Source: Enchytraeus crypticus (lineage: Eukaryota; Annelida; Clitellata; Enchytraeida; Enchytraeidae). From it: DNA of 64,000 nt. The stretch is from assembly GCA_905160935.1 (NCBI GenBank), contig CAJHZI010000563.1, positions 1,004,001 through 1,068,000 on the forward strand, given 5' to 3'. Each line of letters opens with the position of its first letter. Positions within the stretch are counted from its first letter, which is position 1. Shown in pieces: positions 21,101 to 31,968 of the stretch. Position numbers and translations under genes: made by a program. Below the pieces are notes generated by a model. That model was not told where the DNA came from. It saw only the letters and a program-made list of their open reading frames with translations, and ran no database searches.

Positions 21101-22335
21101 TTGTTTTGGCATATCTGATTCTGCCTTTTCCCTTCTCACATCATATCTCTCATGGCGCACACAATCTGTTGTTATTGGTCAAAATCGCTCTTCTGAACTA
21201 CCCCTCCTACGCGGTGTTCCTCAAGGTTCAGTGTTGGGTCCATTGCTCTTCTCTTTATATATCACTCCTCTTAGCTACTTGCTTGCTCAGTTTTCCATAA
21301 ATTTTCATTTCTATGCAGACGACACTCAACTGTATATTTCCTTTTCTAATCATAATTCCGATCAGAAACTGGCCCATCTCTCATCCATTCTAGACAAGAT
21401 TTCTTCCTGGTTTTGTGCTAACCGTCTTGCTGTTAATCCTCGAAAACTGAATACCTTTTAATTGGCACTCCTTTGCAAAGAAATAAAATTACTAATAATT
21501 CTGTTAATTTTCAGAATCTTGCTCTTTCACCTTCTTGATCCGCCAAAAACCTTGGAGTCATATTTGATGAAAACCTTGACTTTAAATCCCATATCTCTTC
21601 TGTTTGTGCGCTTCTTTCTTTCAGATTCGTCAGATTAGGCAAATACGTCCATCCCTTACTAGAAATTCAGCCACTATCCTTGCTAATTCTATAGTTCATT
21701 CAAAGCTCGACTACTGTAATTCATTATTACATGGATTGCCTACTTCTCGCAATCGTTTGCAGCACGTCCAAAATTCTCTTGCACGTGTTGTTTGTAAGTC
21801 CTCTCGACTTCAATTTCGCTCACTTTCTTTACTTCGCAGACTACACTGGCTCCCTGTTAATCAACGCATAAAATATAAAATAGCTTTATTAACTTTCAAA
21901 ACTCTGCGATTTGGCAAGCCTTCTTACTTAGCTGAAATTCTTCTTCCCTATCGTCCCTCACGTTCACTTCGTTCCACCGATGCCAATCTTCTCTCTGTTC
22001 CAAATATTCTCACATCATAGGGCAGACGTTCTTTTTCTTAAGCAGCACCCACAATCTGGAACTCTTTACCTGCTAATCTTCGCTCTTGTTCTTCTCTCTC
22101 AACATTCTCTAGCCAGCTTAAGACTTACCTTTTCCCACCGTAGACATAATCAATCAACCCTGACCATTTTTGATCACCGGACTGGCTTTCGTTTAGGACC
22201 TTACTTCTCAGCACATTTCTTTTGCAGATTGGTCTGGGTGAATTGATCTGTAGTGATGTGTGCTGTTGGGGACGTCCCTGACATCATCCCTGGGTGAGGA
22301 AACGGACGTTAAACCTTTATTATTAATTATTATTG
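18182..22335 (+). mobile_element. L2/CR1-like LINE, nearly full length, decayed
   Basis: The coding part runs from about 18893 to 22240. AP-endonuclease motifs: YCLNVRSV (about 19294), LFLTES, GRGGGIAAIFR, FLIVYRPPS, IIMGDFNIH (about 19723). Reverse transcriptase motifs: SYRPISNLNFISKLLEKVIY, VLLDLSAAFDTIDHGIL (motif A, near 21040), GVPQGSVLGPLLFSLY (motif B, near 21210), FHFYADDTQLYI (motif C, near 21310), NLGVIFDENLDFKSHI. LDLSAAFDTIDH and YADDTQLY with this C-terminus fit the L2 clade. Changes of frame or stops near 19690-19720, 19900-19950, 20660, 21460, 21600 and 22020 make it non-functional. The 3' end is ACGTCCCTGACATCATCCC, GGTGAGGAAACGGACGTTAA, then TTATTA repeats. The 5' boundary is inferred from the end of the preceding LINE. 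Confidence 0.85.
19211..19270 (+). other. 2A-like translational recoding motif (variant) in LINE N-terminus
   Basis: Residues 107-126 of the frame starting at 18893 end in LLILAGDVELNSGP, encoded up to 19270, just before the endonuclease domain. The 2A consensus is D(V/I)ExNPGP preceded by hydrophobic residues and a Gly. Here the Pro of NPGP is Ser (codon TCT; CCT would be Pro). Several CR1/L2-type LINEs of marine invertebrates are known to carry 2A-like peptides at this place. This copy is probably a decayed version, so activity is doubtful. Confidence 0.6.
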
Positions 22336-22547
22336 TTTAATTCGTATCGTAATGTTGTATTGTTCGTAACGAACTATCTAAATTTTAAAAGTATGTAATT
22401 TTAGTATTCTTTCCCGCTTTACAATTTTAAGTCTGATGGGGTATACTAAATATATTATACGACTAGACTGGTGTTACAAGTCCTAGCGACTTCCTGAACC
22501 AGTATAATTAAGTTAAGTTAAATATAAATAAGTAAATAAAACGAGAT
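22336..22547. other. AT-rich DNA downstream of the LINE
   Basis: Nothing gene-like was recognised. It lies between the LINE's TTATTA tail and the start of a minisatellite. Confidence 0.5.
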
Positions 22548-22802
22548 ACTTACTGTAAGAACCTATGATTTAGCTATGAGAAGAGATGTAAGAACCTTTG
22601 TTGTACCTATGAGACGAGATGTGTAATGTGATAACCTATGTTTTACGTATGAGAAGAGATGCTTATTGTAAGATTCTTTGTTATACGTATGAGAAGAGAT
22701 GCTTATTGTAAGATTCTTTGTTATACGTATAAGAAGAGATGCTTATTGTAAGAACCTATGCTGTACCTATGAGAAGAGATGTAAGAACCTATGCTGTACC
22801 GT
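22548..22802. repeat. Minisatellite of about 32-40 bp, roughly seven copies
   Basis: Units contain CTTATTGTAAGAACCTATG, then TTTTACGTATGAGAAGAGATG. Long units carry a CTTATTGTAAG block that is absent from the short ones (GATGTAAGAACC). Two consecutive long units with TAAGATTCTTTGTTATACGT are nearly identical, showing a recent local duplication. Confidence 0.85.
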
Positions 22803-22974
22803 TCTGTCCCAGAGACCATGCAATTAATTACTACCTTGAGCAACCTGCCAGTAGATTATCAACGTGTGATATAATTAATCTCAACAATTCTCCGGTAGTC
22901 TTTTATCTCGTACTTTTCCTTCATTACCAATGCTTTTTCTGCACAGCTTCTCTCTTTACTGCACTTCTATATAT

Positions 22975-23042
22975 GTCTCACTCATTCTCTCACTCATTCT
23001 CTCTGTCACTCTCTCTCATTCTTCTCTCTCTCTCTCTCTCCA
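22975..23042. repeat. TC-rich tract
   Basis: Irregular CTCACTCATTCTCTC units pass into (TC)n. It is a simple-sequence tract only. Confidence 0.9.
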
Positions 23043-23099
23043 TCTGTATATATCTCTCATCTAATCACAATCTCCATGTGCTTTGTATCGTCGAATATT

Positions 23100-24583
23100 A
23101 ATGATTTGTCCTCGGAAACGAGCGCTAATTGTCAGCGAGTGTGAACTTTGCATTAGTGATGCGAACAATTCATAACGAGTCGTGTGAAAACATGGCGTGT
23201 TTGAAGGGTCTCTTTTAATAAAAGACCGGATTGTAATCGAGTGATTGAAAGTTCGATAACAACGAAATGTTATACGGGAGTATCGTTATAGGAGGGTGAG
23301 TGTAATGGGCACGAGTGAAGAGAGAAAAGTGTTAATAGCCATTAATCCTCTCTTGATCTTCATACTTGATTTATCGAGTGATTATATCTTTTCTGTTACG
23401 TTTTTAATGATAGTTAAAGACTGAATCCTTATTTTATCGTATCAGCAGAAAATTACAGTGTGTATACATTGAATATAGCCCAAAGATATGCAGTTATTAT
23501 GCATTTGCATTTAAATGGACTTATAATAAGACATGCAGATAAAAAATATTTATAAAAGCTTTTTAGTATATACATACTTATTAGGTAAATGTTCGCATTT
23601 GCTTAAATATACTCAGTTCAGCGAATGAAGCGCATATTTCTAGTACATTATGCGCTTGCATAATTATAAAAGTGAGAAGCATGTGTATAAAATTATATTA
23701 CTATGTTATGCACATACATAACTATACAAGTGAGAAGCAAGTGATAACATCTTATTATTATGTTATAAACTTGCATAATTATGCAAGCATATTTTGATAT
23801 TAACAAGACATCGACGAATTAAATTAGCTTTTAACAATTCTCAAGCTTTTACAAGCCGCTCTTCAGTTTTGAACTTTTTTTGCTCATCTTCTTGGATTTG
23901 TCGCAACAGTGTTCGATGTAGTCATGAACGAAAATAGCGCTGTAATTGTTGTTACATTATGTTATTTTCAGTTGATGAGTCTTATAAACGCTAAAATTTA
24001 ATTTAAAACGATCTTTTAATAGTTAAATAGACTACAATCAAGATCACAACTCGAAGTCCTAGGCTTTTTGAATCACAACCTTATAAACTGTTCCATTTCA
24101 TTCAATACAATCGCAACACTTGTCGCATCTGTACGTATCTGTGTTTTCTTTTGCCATTTCAAAGCCATTTCATCTGCATTATATTTTGCCATTATAGTCT
24201 GTGTGCTAAAGCCCTGCTATAACAGTTATAATAGAGCACAATAACAAAGCTCTGAATGAAACTATTTCTCAGTGAATTAAAGCATGTGCATTTCGCTTAT
24301 TTGGGGATGTAAACAATTGCATTTATTACATTTCATGCTTAGAACCTGCTTTATTATTGCTACACAATGACTTGTTTACACAAGCATACTTGGTTACGGA
24401 TGCTTCTTAACACGCAAACAATCTCGCAATCCGTAGAATGCTAATTTGACTTAATTGTATCAAGCTTTCTTTGGAATCTATTACTATGGAGCTAATCTGC
24501 TTAATGGATCAATAATAGACCCATAAAACTATCTGATTAAATTCACTGTACATATCTAATCTGGGTTTGTTTATTTCCTGCAG
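23100..24583. other. Non-coding DNA upstream of the receptor's 5' exon
   Basis: No coding sequence was recognised. Diverged repeats of a segment with GTGAGAAGC, AAGTGATAAC-like and ATTATATTACTATGTTATG blocks lie at about 23640-23790 (three imperfect copies of 60-70 bp). If the 5' exon starts by splicing at 24584, this region is intron. If not, it would contain the promoter. No convincing TATA or Inr element can be named. Confidence 0.4.
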
Positions 24584-25195
24584 GTTAAAAGTTGCTGCTA
24601 ACAGAATATTAACGAAGTTTTCTTCGATTCTGGAAGGATCTGGAATATATCGGACTATTTAACTCCGAGGAACTTTGGTGAAGAGGGGTTGTCGAAATCT
24701 AGCACAGTAACTGAATTAACCGTATTCCGAAGCAGCTTGACAAATTTCTAAGTCATAGTTGATAGCAATTGTCAATAAATCTGCTCTAAACTCTGACGGT
24801 TTGAATGTTACATATATAACTGCTAGAAACTCTGTTAATGTGCTGTATTTCAGCATTGTTTCGAATAATCTGAATATGCGTAACACTAAAACTTAAAGTC
24901 GATTACCAGATGACTCATTTAAGAGTCAATCAATGATTCAATAATAGTAGACAGTTCAGTTCTAATCTAGCTGACTTAGTACAGTAACAAAGTGAACTGC
25001 GATCAAGCGGCACCTTTACTAAGTGGAGTACTTCGAGAAGATATCTCTCTCACAGCTACGTCAAGTACTTCTGTCTAGGAAGCTTATTCACCTGAATATA
25101 TTTCGAGAAGTGAGTTTTGTAATTTAGGCTCGAGCTAGATTGGTTTAGAGGGTAAGAGGCAAGACATCAAGCTGGGCGGCAGAGAGTTGTGTGAG
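24584..25195 (+). other. Probable 5' UTR part of the HR96-like receptor's first coding exon
   Basis: A strong acceptor-like sequence (TTTGTTTATTTCCTGCAG ending at 24583) precedes 24584, and a good donor ends the exon at 25268. The leader in between has several stops in the coding frame, the last a TAG at 25136-25138, so it is non-coding. Several short upstream ATGs exist. The alternative is a transcription start inside this stretch. The left boundary is an inference from the splice-site match only. Confidence 0.45.
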
Positions 25196-25268
25196 ATGCA
25201 GAGCATGGCGTGCATGTACTCGCAATACATGGACTCAGCTGATAGAACCATCACCCCCATGATATCCG
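25196..25268 (+). CDS. HR96-like nuclear receptor, coding exon 1 (residues 1-25)
   Basis: An ATG at 25196 opens MQSMACMYSQYMDSADRTIT, continuing PMIS plus one base of the next codon. The exon ends at 25268 before GTAAGT (25269-25274), a consensus donor. The single leftover G joins GA at 55462 to make GGA (Gly25), so the phase matches the next coding exon exactly. An in-frame TAG at 25136-25138 limits the frame upstream. A second ATG at 25205 has the better context (A at -3, G at +4) and could be the true start, giving a protein three residues shorter. The exon is too short to show a domain, and its link to the receptor over 30 kb is inferred from phase, orientation and splice sites. Confidence 0.65.
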
Positions 25269-25392
25269 GTAAGTTCTTATAACCATCCATATACGCAGTT
25301 ATTTATTTATTTCTCTATTTTTATATATAAATTTTTATTTATTTCTTTTAATGACTTGGTTATTTACATGTACATGTATTTATTTATGATTC

Positions 25393-25396
<4 letters not shown>

Positions 25397-25463
<67 letters not shown>

Positions 25464-25484
25464 ATATACTGTAATATATATCTA

Positions 25485-25521
<37 letters not shown>

Positions 25522-25522
25522 G

Positions 25523-25557
<35 letters not shown>

Positions 25558-25560
25558 TCC
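25397..25560. repeat. (TA)n microsatellite, interrupted
   Basis: Long TA runs are broken by ACTGTAATATATATCTAAT at about 25468. It ends near TATATAGCTACATAAGG, where the next repeat starts. Confidence 0.95.
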
Positions 25561-25569
25561 TTATGTAGC

Positions 25570-25730
25570 TATATATAGCTACATAAGGTATGGATAAAGC
25601 ATAGATTTTGTGAATGGATTAACTTGTTGAGCTAAGGGGTGCTCTTTTGGAGTGAGAATACAGACTTTGAGTATGAACATGTACGTTGAACCTGCCACTT
25701 GGCAGTGCACTGAAGAAGAAGAAGATTGAG
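25570..25730 (+). mobile_element. Short non-autonomous repeat sharing the LINE tail (R2)
   Basis: GCTACATAAGGTATGGATAA, AGCATAGATTTTGTGAATGG, GGGGTGCTCTTTTGGAGTGA, AATACAGACTTTGAGTATGA and ACCTGCCACTTGGCAGTGCA run in this order. The reverse complement of 40425-40550 shows the same five blocks, and 39050-39105 carries the first two. The last block, CTGCCA..TGGCAGTGCACT, equals the 3' end of the RTE/Jockey-like LINE at 5005. No coding sequence is present. Confidence 0.65.
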
Positions 25731-25854
25731 ATACATGTATGTAGTTATTTCTTGATATATGAATTAATTAGTTTTAGAACAGCAAAACTGCTAGATAAAC
25801 TGTACAGTCAACACTGGTAGAGAGTGAAACTTTGGAATAGAAAGTGTTATTTAA

Positions 25855-25972
25855 ATTGGATGACTCAGCTGATAACGTGCTTAACATGCATGATTATCTA
25901 GAAGTCTCGATTTCAATCCAGGCCGGACAGTCGCTGACAGTGTCTCTCGTGCTACATAGCAGTAATCGTACA
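25855..25972 (+). mobile_element. tRNA-derived SINE, diverged
   Basis: Box-B-like CTCGATTTCAATCCAGG (25906-25922) is followed by CAGTCGCTGACAGTGTCTCT and a TGCTACATAGCAG segment. The head TGACTCAGCTGATAACGTGC is box-A-like. The GACGTTAA tail is missing or unrecognisable. Confidence 0.55.
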
Positions 25973-26079
25973 GGTAGATAAGTGTATAATAGCAGTAATA
26001 GGTAGATAAGTGTTTACGTGGTATTTGAGAAACTAGTCGCAGATGAGAAACTACTGGCAGTTTAGAGACTAGTGAAATT

Positions 26080-26772
26080 GAGAGATCAGTGGCAGAGGAA
26101 CAATTGGTAGTGGAGAGGCTGATGATAGTTGAGAGACTAGTGGTAGTTGAGAGACTAGTGGTAGTTGAGAGACTAGTGGTAGTTGAGAGACTAGTGGTAG
26201 TTGAGAGACTAGTGGTAGTTGAGAGACTAGTGATAGTTGAGAGACTAGTGGTAGTTGAGAGACTAGTGGTAGTTGAGAGACTAGTGATAGTTGAGAGACT
26301 AGTGATAGTTGAGAGACTAGTGGTAGTTGAGAGACTAGTGATAGTTGAGAGACTAGTGATAGTTGAGAGACTAGTGGTAGTTGAGAGACTAGTGGTAGTT
26401 GAGAGACTAGTGGTAGTTGAGAGACTAGTGGTAGTTGAGAGACTAGTGGTAGTTGAGAGACTAGTGATAGTTGAGAGACTAGTGGTAGTTGAGAGACTAG
26501 TGGTAGTTGAGAGACTAGGTAGTTGAGAGACTAGTGGTAGTTGAGAGACTAGTGGTAGTTGAGAGACTAGTGATAGTTGAGAGACTAGTGGTAGTTGAGA
26601 GACTAGTGGTAGTTGAGAGACTAGTGGTAGTTGAGAGACTAGTGATAGTTGAGAGACTAGTGATAGTTGAGAGACTAGTGGTAGTTGAGAGACTAGTGAT
26701 AGTTGAGAGACTAGTGGTAGTTGAGAAACTAGTGGTAGTTAGTTGAGAAACTAGTGATAGTTGAGAGGCTGA
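26080..26772. repeat. 18-bp minisatellite, about 36 copies
   Basis: The unit is GTTGAGAGACTAGTGGTA. Variation is almost wholly binary (GTGGTA or GTGATA at the end of the unit). One unit near 26515 is two bases short, and the last units (GAGAAACTAG, GTTAGTTGAG) are diverged. Because 18 is a multiple of three and no stop occurs, both strands look open, giving a VVVERL or TTSLST repeat. It lies about 0.8 kb inside intron 1 and is not judged to be coding. Confidence 0.95.
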
Positions 26773-26934
26773 TGGAACTAGGGCACTGTGGGAGGATAGG
26801 TTTGGAAACGGTTTGGGTGGTTTCAATTCTTTTTTATGACTGGATGTGGAAGTAAAGTCGCTCATGCGTCGTTCTCGTTGTTGTACCCCGTGGAGCAGTA
26901 AGGGTCTGCCTGGATATTATATTGATCGTTATCC

Positions 26935-27035
26935 CTATCTCGTTCTATCTCACTCTCTCCCTCTCTGTCCCTCTCTGTCCCTCTCAAACTCTCTCCCTCT
27001 CTCACTCTCTGGCTCTCTATCTCTATCGCACACAC

Positions 27036-27082
<47 letters not shown>

Positions 27083-27132
27083 TTCTCTTTCTCTTTCTCT
27101 CTCTCCCTCTTTCTCTCTCTCTTTCTCTGTCT
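26935..27132. repeat. TC-rich tract
   Basis: Irregular CTCTCTCCCTCTCTGTCC units pass into (TC)n and CTTTCTC repeats. Confidence 0.95.
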
Positions 27133-27722
27133 AGTGTTCGATCAAATGTCAGATCAAATGTAGACATTTATACTCTTGCATGTAGTTTACCTTAGTAATA
27201 AAAAGCATAAAATTTTGTATTAGTGCAAGCCAGTGAAATGGATCTAATGTAGATTTATTTATTGTGCAATTCTGTACTAATATAAATAGCGTCAATTAAC
27301 TAATACTTTTTCGTTTATTTGGTTAATCACTGGACTCCATTTAAGCTACCAAAATCAATTCAAACTTCGCAATGTTCTCCAAATATGGTTGATCTCTTAT
27401 ACTCCCGACAAGATGGACTCAAAGAGTGACTGTGGAAGCGGTAGAATCCGGAATTCCTGGAGACCTACAAAAATGTATCAGGATGGATGGGTGGAGAGTT
27501 TTAATAGAGCAATAAAGTGACGAAAGTTCTTTGAATAATGGCGGTCATCAATGCTGCGATAAAACCTCGTTTTCTGTAGAATACATTCCACTGATAAATC
27601 ATCAGACAAACCTCGAATTTAGAGTTTTTGTGCTGTCAAACAGTAATGTTCATTTATGAGTACGCGGTATTACATTTTTCTTAGCTATAATCTTAGCTAA
27701 TAATGTAATTGTTTCCTATGCA
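27133..27722. other. Intronic DNA without recognised features
   Basis: No exon, repeat family or structured element was recognised between the TC tract and the LINE fragment. Confidence 0.5.
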
Positions 27723-27723
27723 G

Positions 27724-28150
27724 CCCCACAATCTGGAACTTATCTGAAATTCTTCTTCCCTATCGCCCCTCACGTACACTTCGTTCCACCGATGCCGATC
27801 TTCTCTCAGTTCCAAATATTCTCACATCATTGGGCAGACGTTCTTTTTCTTACGCAACACCCACAATCTGGAACTCTTTACCTGCTAATCTTCGCTCTTG
27901 TTCTTCTCTTTCAACATTCTCTAGTAAGCTTAAGACTTACCTTTTCCCACCGTAGATATAACCAATCGATCTACCATGACCATTTTTGATCACCGGACCG
28001 GCTTTTTAGGACCATGCTTCTCCCCAGCACCTTTCTTTCGCAGATTGGTTTGGATGAATTGATCTATTGAAAGTGGTATGTGCTGTGGGTACGTCCCTGA
28101 CATCATCCTTGGATGAGGAAACGGACGTTACACTTTTATTAGTATTATTA
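27724..28150 (+). mobile_element. 5'-truncated L2-like LINE copy
   Basis: From about 27741 to 28140 it follows 21938-22315 of the large LINE closely (for example CGTTCCACCGATGCCGATCT, AATATTCTCACATCATTGGG, ACCGGACCGGCTTT, GACGTCCCTGACATCATCC) and ends in TTATTAGTATTATTA. The encoded piece is the C-terminal segment after RT. At its 5' junction it starts with CCCACAATCTGGAACT (27725-27740), a copy of its own internal 27860-27875. This suggests a rearranged or template-jumped end. The family clearly had more than one retrotransposition. Confidence 0.85.
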
Positions 28151-29035
28151 ATAATCTGCCATAGATTTTTATTTGTTCTATTAGGTTAGGATCCGCCTTG
28201 AATTTAAGGAATTTTTTAGCTACTGCATTCAAATTAAGCTAATCAGTTAAAATTAAAGGTAAAAAACTAATAACCTCAACAACGTAACTAAAGCGATACC
28301 GTCATTCTTGACATCATAGGTTATTTTTAATATTATAGTTTAGACTTTTCAGCATAATCACGTTAATTTATTGAATTCTCTCCTGTATACTATCAAAGAG
28401 ACCATTGATTAAGAATCTATGCCTAGAATCTTCCTTTAATGGAGGACTAGAGAGTGGGAAAGTATAGTATGTATCTTTATTTCACCGTTTTGTAACAACA
28501 TACAAAGTATTATTTATACAAATTAACCAAAATAAAGCAGAAATATGCAGTATACACATGTATGCTACATCGTTCGCATGGCGCTATCGAACTGACCGAA
28601 TTTGTCCCACACTGTAGCGTTGTGGACGGCTATTATTTCTAGGCTGCCGGTTTTATGACTGTTTATCTGAACACGGGCTTTCCTGGCATTCTATTCTAGA
28701 GGTACGGGCTTACGCTGTATGCGATCCTAACGCACTTTCATCGATTTCACGTGAACTTGTTCAGTTAATCTAAATCTGATCGACACAAAATGTTCTGTAG
28801 AGCTTGGATTTGATTTGTCATGCTGCTCTCAAGTATACTAAGCTTCTGAATTATTATTCTCAAAACGTACCGAAAGATATATTGTATAATCCTTCGCTGA
28901 CGAATAAATAAGTTAACTGTTTGCATTAATCTACAGTGTATGTATATACAGAAGACGAGTAATGATAGTAGAAATGCTTAATACAATCAATAGAATCTAC
29001 GATTTAATTGTTGTGCTCGGACAGCTATGAAATAG
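28151..29035. other. Intronic DNA without recognised features
   Basis: No gene or repeat family was recognised. A short CG-bearing patch occurs at 28565-28720 (CGTTCGCATGGCGCTATCGA). Confidence 0.45.
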
Positions 29036-29039
29036 ATCA

Positions 29040-29112
29040 AACAATCAATTAATCAACAAGAATTTAACGTCAGGTTCCTTGACATAAGGCAATGTTAGGG
29101 ACGTCCAACCGT
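29040..29112 (-). mobile_element. L2-type SINE/LINE tail fragment, minus strand
   Basis: The reverse complement reads GTTGGACGTCCCTAACATTG, CCTTATGTCAAGGAACCTGA, CGTTAAATTCTTGTTGATTA and then ATTGATT. The layout is the same as at 480-566 and 14535-14612, with a short-repeat end. Confidence 0.6.
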
Positions 29113-29159
29113 ATATAATCAGTAAACTGTTCGTGTTATTGCTCAGCGCCATTATTTAA

Positions 29160-29412
29160 ATACATTCTGTCAATGATTAATATAAATGATTTATCAGTGA
29201 CTGAATGTAAATGATTTATCAATGACTGAATGTAAATGATTTATCAATGACTGAATGTAACTGAGTAATCAACGACTAAATGTAATTGATTAATCAATGA
29301 TTTAATGTAAGATTGTAAATGATTAACCAGTAACTGAAGGTAAATAATTATTCAACGACTACACTTAATTGATAAATCATTGACTAAATTTGATGGATTA
29401 TGGATGACTAAA
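29160..29412. repeat. Minisatellite of about 25 bp, roughly nine diverged copies
   Basis: The unit is AATGATTTATCAATGACTGA plus ATGTA. The first three copies are nearly identical, and later ones drift (AACGACTAAATGTAATTGAT, CAGTAACTGAAGGTAAATAA). The gradient suggests growth from the left end. Confidence 0.8.
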
Positions 29413-30654
29413 AGTATCAACAAGAAGTAGACCCCGGATTAGTCACTTATACGTGAGTTGTCACTGCTAACCATTGGTCTACTTTATCGCTTTAAAGTGA
29501 TCGTCGGAATCCTGGTGACAGATCTGTGAATAGCTTTGTTCCTGGAAGATCGGTCGCTTCTCCAGAAATAATTCTCGACTGCGTTTATCGCTAAGTAAGC
29601 CAATGTCGCCATCTTGCGCAATAACTTTTTTGGAAATCTGTCTAATCCGATTCTTGGAAGATTCTCGAAGGCCGAGTAATATTCGTTGTACTTCCTAGTT
29701 AGTATAGTATACTCGTAATTTAATATAATATTCCTACTAGTAATAAATATAATCGTTAAGTACGTATAATTTATTATACCTAAAAATATTTATCATCTAT
29801 AGTTGCCCTGATATAATCATTGGTAGTGAAATGGTCGTTAAGTATTTATTTTAATTTTATATTTGTTACCATTAATAATTTATGAATCACGCTGTAATAT
29901 TTACTTACTAATAATTAGTTTTCTCTTCCTCTCCTTAGTTCGTAATTTTCCTGATAACAAAATGTATGTTTCCTTTCAGTTTTTCAGCAAACCCCGGCTT
30001 TCGATTCAACCACAAAAGTGAACTAAAGTATTTTTTATTACTAATGTTATTTAATTTCAACATAGCCATATGCCTTTTACTAACAATTTCTGATAATCGC
30101 ATTTGCCTATAATTATTTTGTTCTCTTGTTTCGTGAAATCATAGAAACTAAAATACATTATATCAAATATAAACTATAATTAAAAAATAGAAATTCCAAG
30201 CAGTTCCAATTGCCGAATCTTTGCATTTCTATTAAAACATTTTATAGCATTGACTTGCTTCACTAAACTAAACCCTCTGCGTGTCTAGTTTGCTCATGGA
30301 AATAATGTTGCTTATAAAATGCTATAGAATAATTGTGTTAATTTGAAATAGTATATCTGTTAAAAGTAACTGTTAGTATTAATTCTCAGTCTTTAATATA
30401 ACCGATAGCACTGGATGCCCCTATCCTGACGTGTAGATCTGTGCTCGTTAATGAGCTGTACAATGCGGCGCCCAAGGATGCGAGTGTCACTACACTGTGC
30501 TGAGCTTCAAGTGTTCAGAGATAAAGTCAATGCTGTTTATTTATTAAGCGCGTGTTAATGGCTTCACTTGCTGCGAGAAAATCTGGAGACTTGTCGATGT
30601 CGACTGTTTTGTGCAGTCAACCAGGAAGAGTCATTAATGCTCTGATTGCACTGG
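29413..30654. other. Intronic DNA without recognised features
   Basis: Mostly AT-rich. Somewhat GC-richer patches lie at 29500-29670 and 30405-30560 (for example ATGCGGCGCCCAAGGATGCG). These are non-coding as far as can be read and are candidates for conserved regulatory DNA. Confidence 0.4.
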
Positions 30655-30655
30655 A

Positions 30656-30962
30656 TGTTGTTTATGTAATGCTGCCTGTTACATTGTAATGCTACCTATT
30701 ACAATGTAATACTGCCTATTACATTGTAATGCTGCCTATTGCAATGTAGTGCTGCCTATTACAATGCAGTGATGCCTATAACAAGTAAATGATTCCTATA
30801 ACAAGTAAATGTTGCCTATAACAAATCAAATGATGCCTAAAACAATCAAATGATGCCTATAACTGTCATATGCTAACTATAACGTTCAAATGTTGCCTAT
30901 ATCGATCAAATGTTGCCTATAACAATCAAATGTTGCCTATAACGATCAAATGTTGTATTGAG
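30656..30962. repeat. 20-bp minisatellite with two unit types
   Basis: Left copies are TGTAATGCTGCCTATTACAA. Right copies are ATGTTGCCTATAACAATCAA. A central run carries AACAAGTAAATGATTCCTAT. About 15 copies, with TGCCTAT constant. Confidence 0.85.
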
Positions 30963-30969
30963 CAAATTT

Positions 30970-31608
30970 GCTTTCTATGAAGCAATCGCTGTCTGTAACC
31001 CTAATTTATTTCTAGAACTTTCAAGCATAACCCTTTTGTTTTGTTCTTCTATCTACGCAAAAGTATCACACGGTAAGCACTTATTAGTAACAATGAATTG
31101 CTGCAAATAGTATTCAAAATGCAGCCTGTTACAATTTCATTAAACCTGTAAAAGGCAGCATGTAACTTTAAGAAATCAATAGGCAGATGAAGGAACCTCA
31201 AAATCCACATTTTCTTAAGATCACTTTTGCTTTTGACGTATTATAAATTTATTCTATGCTTGAGATTCTTTGCTTTGACCAAGTCTCTTTTTCTTTTATT
31301 ATTGATAAAAATTGATTAAAAAGTTAACATGATGTTAATATTTTGATATAATATTTATATTCATATTATTTATATATCATTTAGATTAATATTTTGTTTT
31401 TTTACTAAACTTTTGAATCATTGGTCTAGCCGAGTTCCGCATTTGTTGGAGGTGAAGCTGATTACAATCTCTGAGTTTAATGTGTATACATTTAACTCTC
31501 CATTGTCTAAACCGTATTGTTAGAGAAATCATGTTTGTGTATAGCTGGACTTGCTTGTAACAAGAGTAGTCGCCGCGACTGACTCACTTGCAGTCAACTG
31601 TTTGCATA

Positions 31609-31610
<2 letters not shown>
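30970..31610. other. Intronic DNA without recognised features
   Basis: AT-rich, with no coding or repeat-family signal recognised. Confidence 0.5.
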
Positions 31611-31611
<1 letters not shown>

Positions 31612-31650
<39 letters not shown>

Positions 31651-31656
31651 CTCTCG
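31612..31656. repeat. (CT)n microsatellite
   Basis: About 17 uninterrupted CT units followed by GTTTCTCTCG. Confidence 0.95.
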
Positions 31657-31857
31657 CTATTTAGAGTTTTCATAGAATTTCGTGTATTCATCGATTATGC
31701 TTGAGATCAATACTTGAAGTTGTTGCGCCACAAGAGGCCCATAAAATCCATCCTGATCTCATAAACACCGGTTCATTGATTTATTTATTCAAATATCAGG
31801 AGTCATTGACATCTAACTGTTCATCAGTTCAGTTCGAGAATATTGAACAATGAGATG

Positions 31858-31968
31858 TTAAATTTTTTTAGATTACCTTATGTTTTATCGGACCCCATTA
31901 ATCGCTTCATAAGACGCGAGCAGTAGACATTGTGTCTATTCTCAGTGGCCCGAACAAAACTAGAAAAA
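31858..31968 (+). mobile_element. R3 repeat, degenerate copy
   Basis: ATCGCTTCATAAGACGCGAG, CAGTAGACATTGTGTCTATT and CTCAGTGGCCCGAACAAAAC align with the distal half of the copy at 33975-34110 (TCGCCTCTTACGACACG, CAGTTAACGG, CTATTCTTCAGTGTCCCGAA, CACAAC). The proximal half is not recognisable. Confidence 0.5.

Noticed and set aside
26089-26865. Long open frames with a VVVERL repeat (+) and TTSLST repeat (-)
   Set aside because: Both strands are open because the 18-bp minisatellite lacks stops and its length is a multiple of three. There is no non-repetitive domain, and the two frames overlap on opposite strands.
26846-27163. Leu/Ser-rich frames over TC or GA tracts (also 35027-35290 and 16610-16915)
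   Set aside because: Simple-sequence translations with no domain and no splice context.
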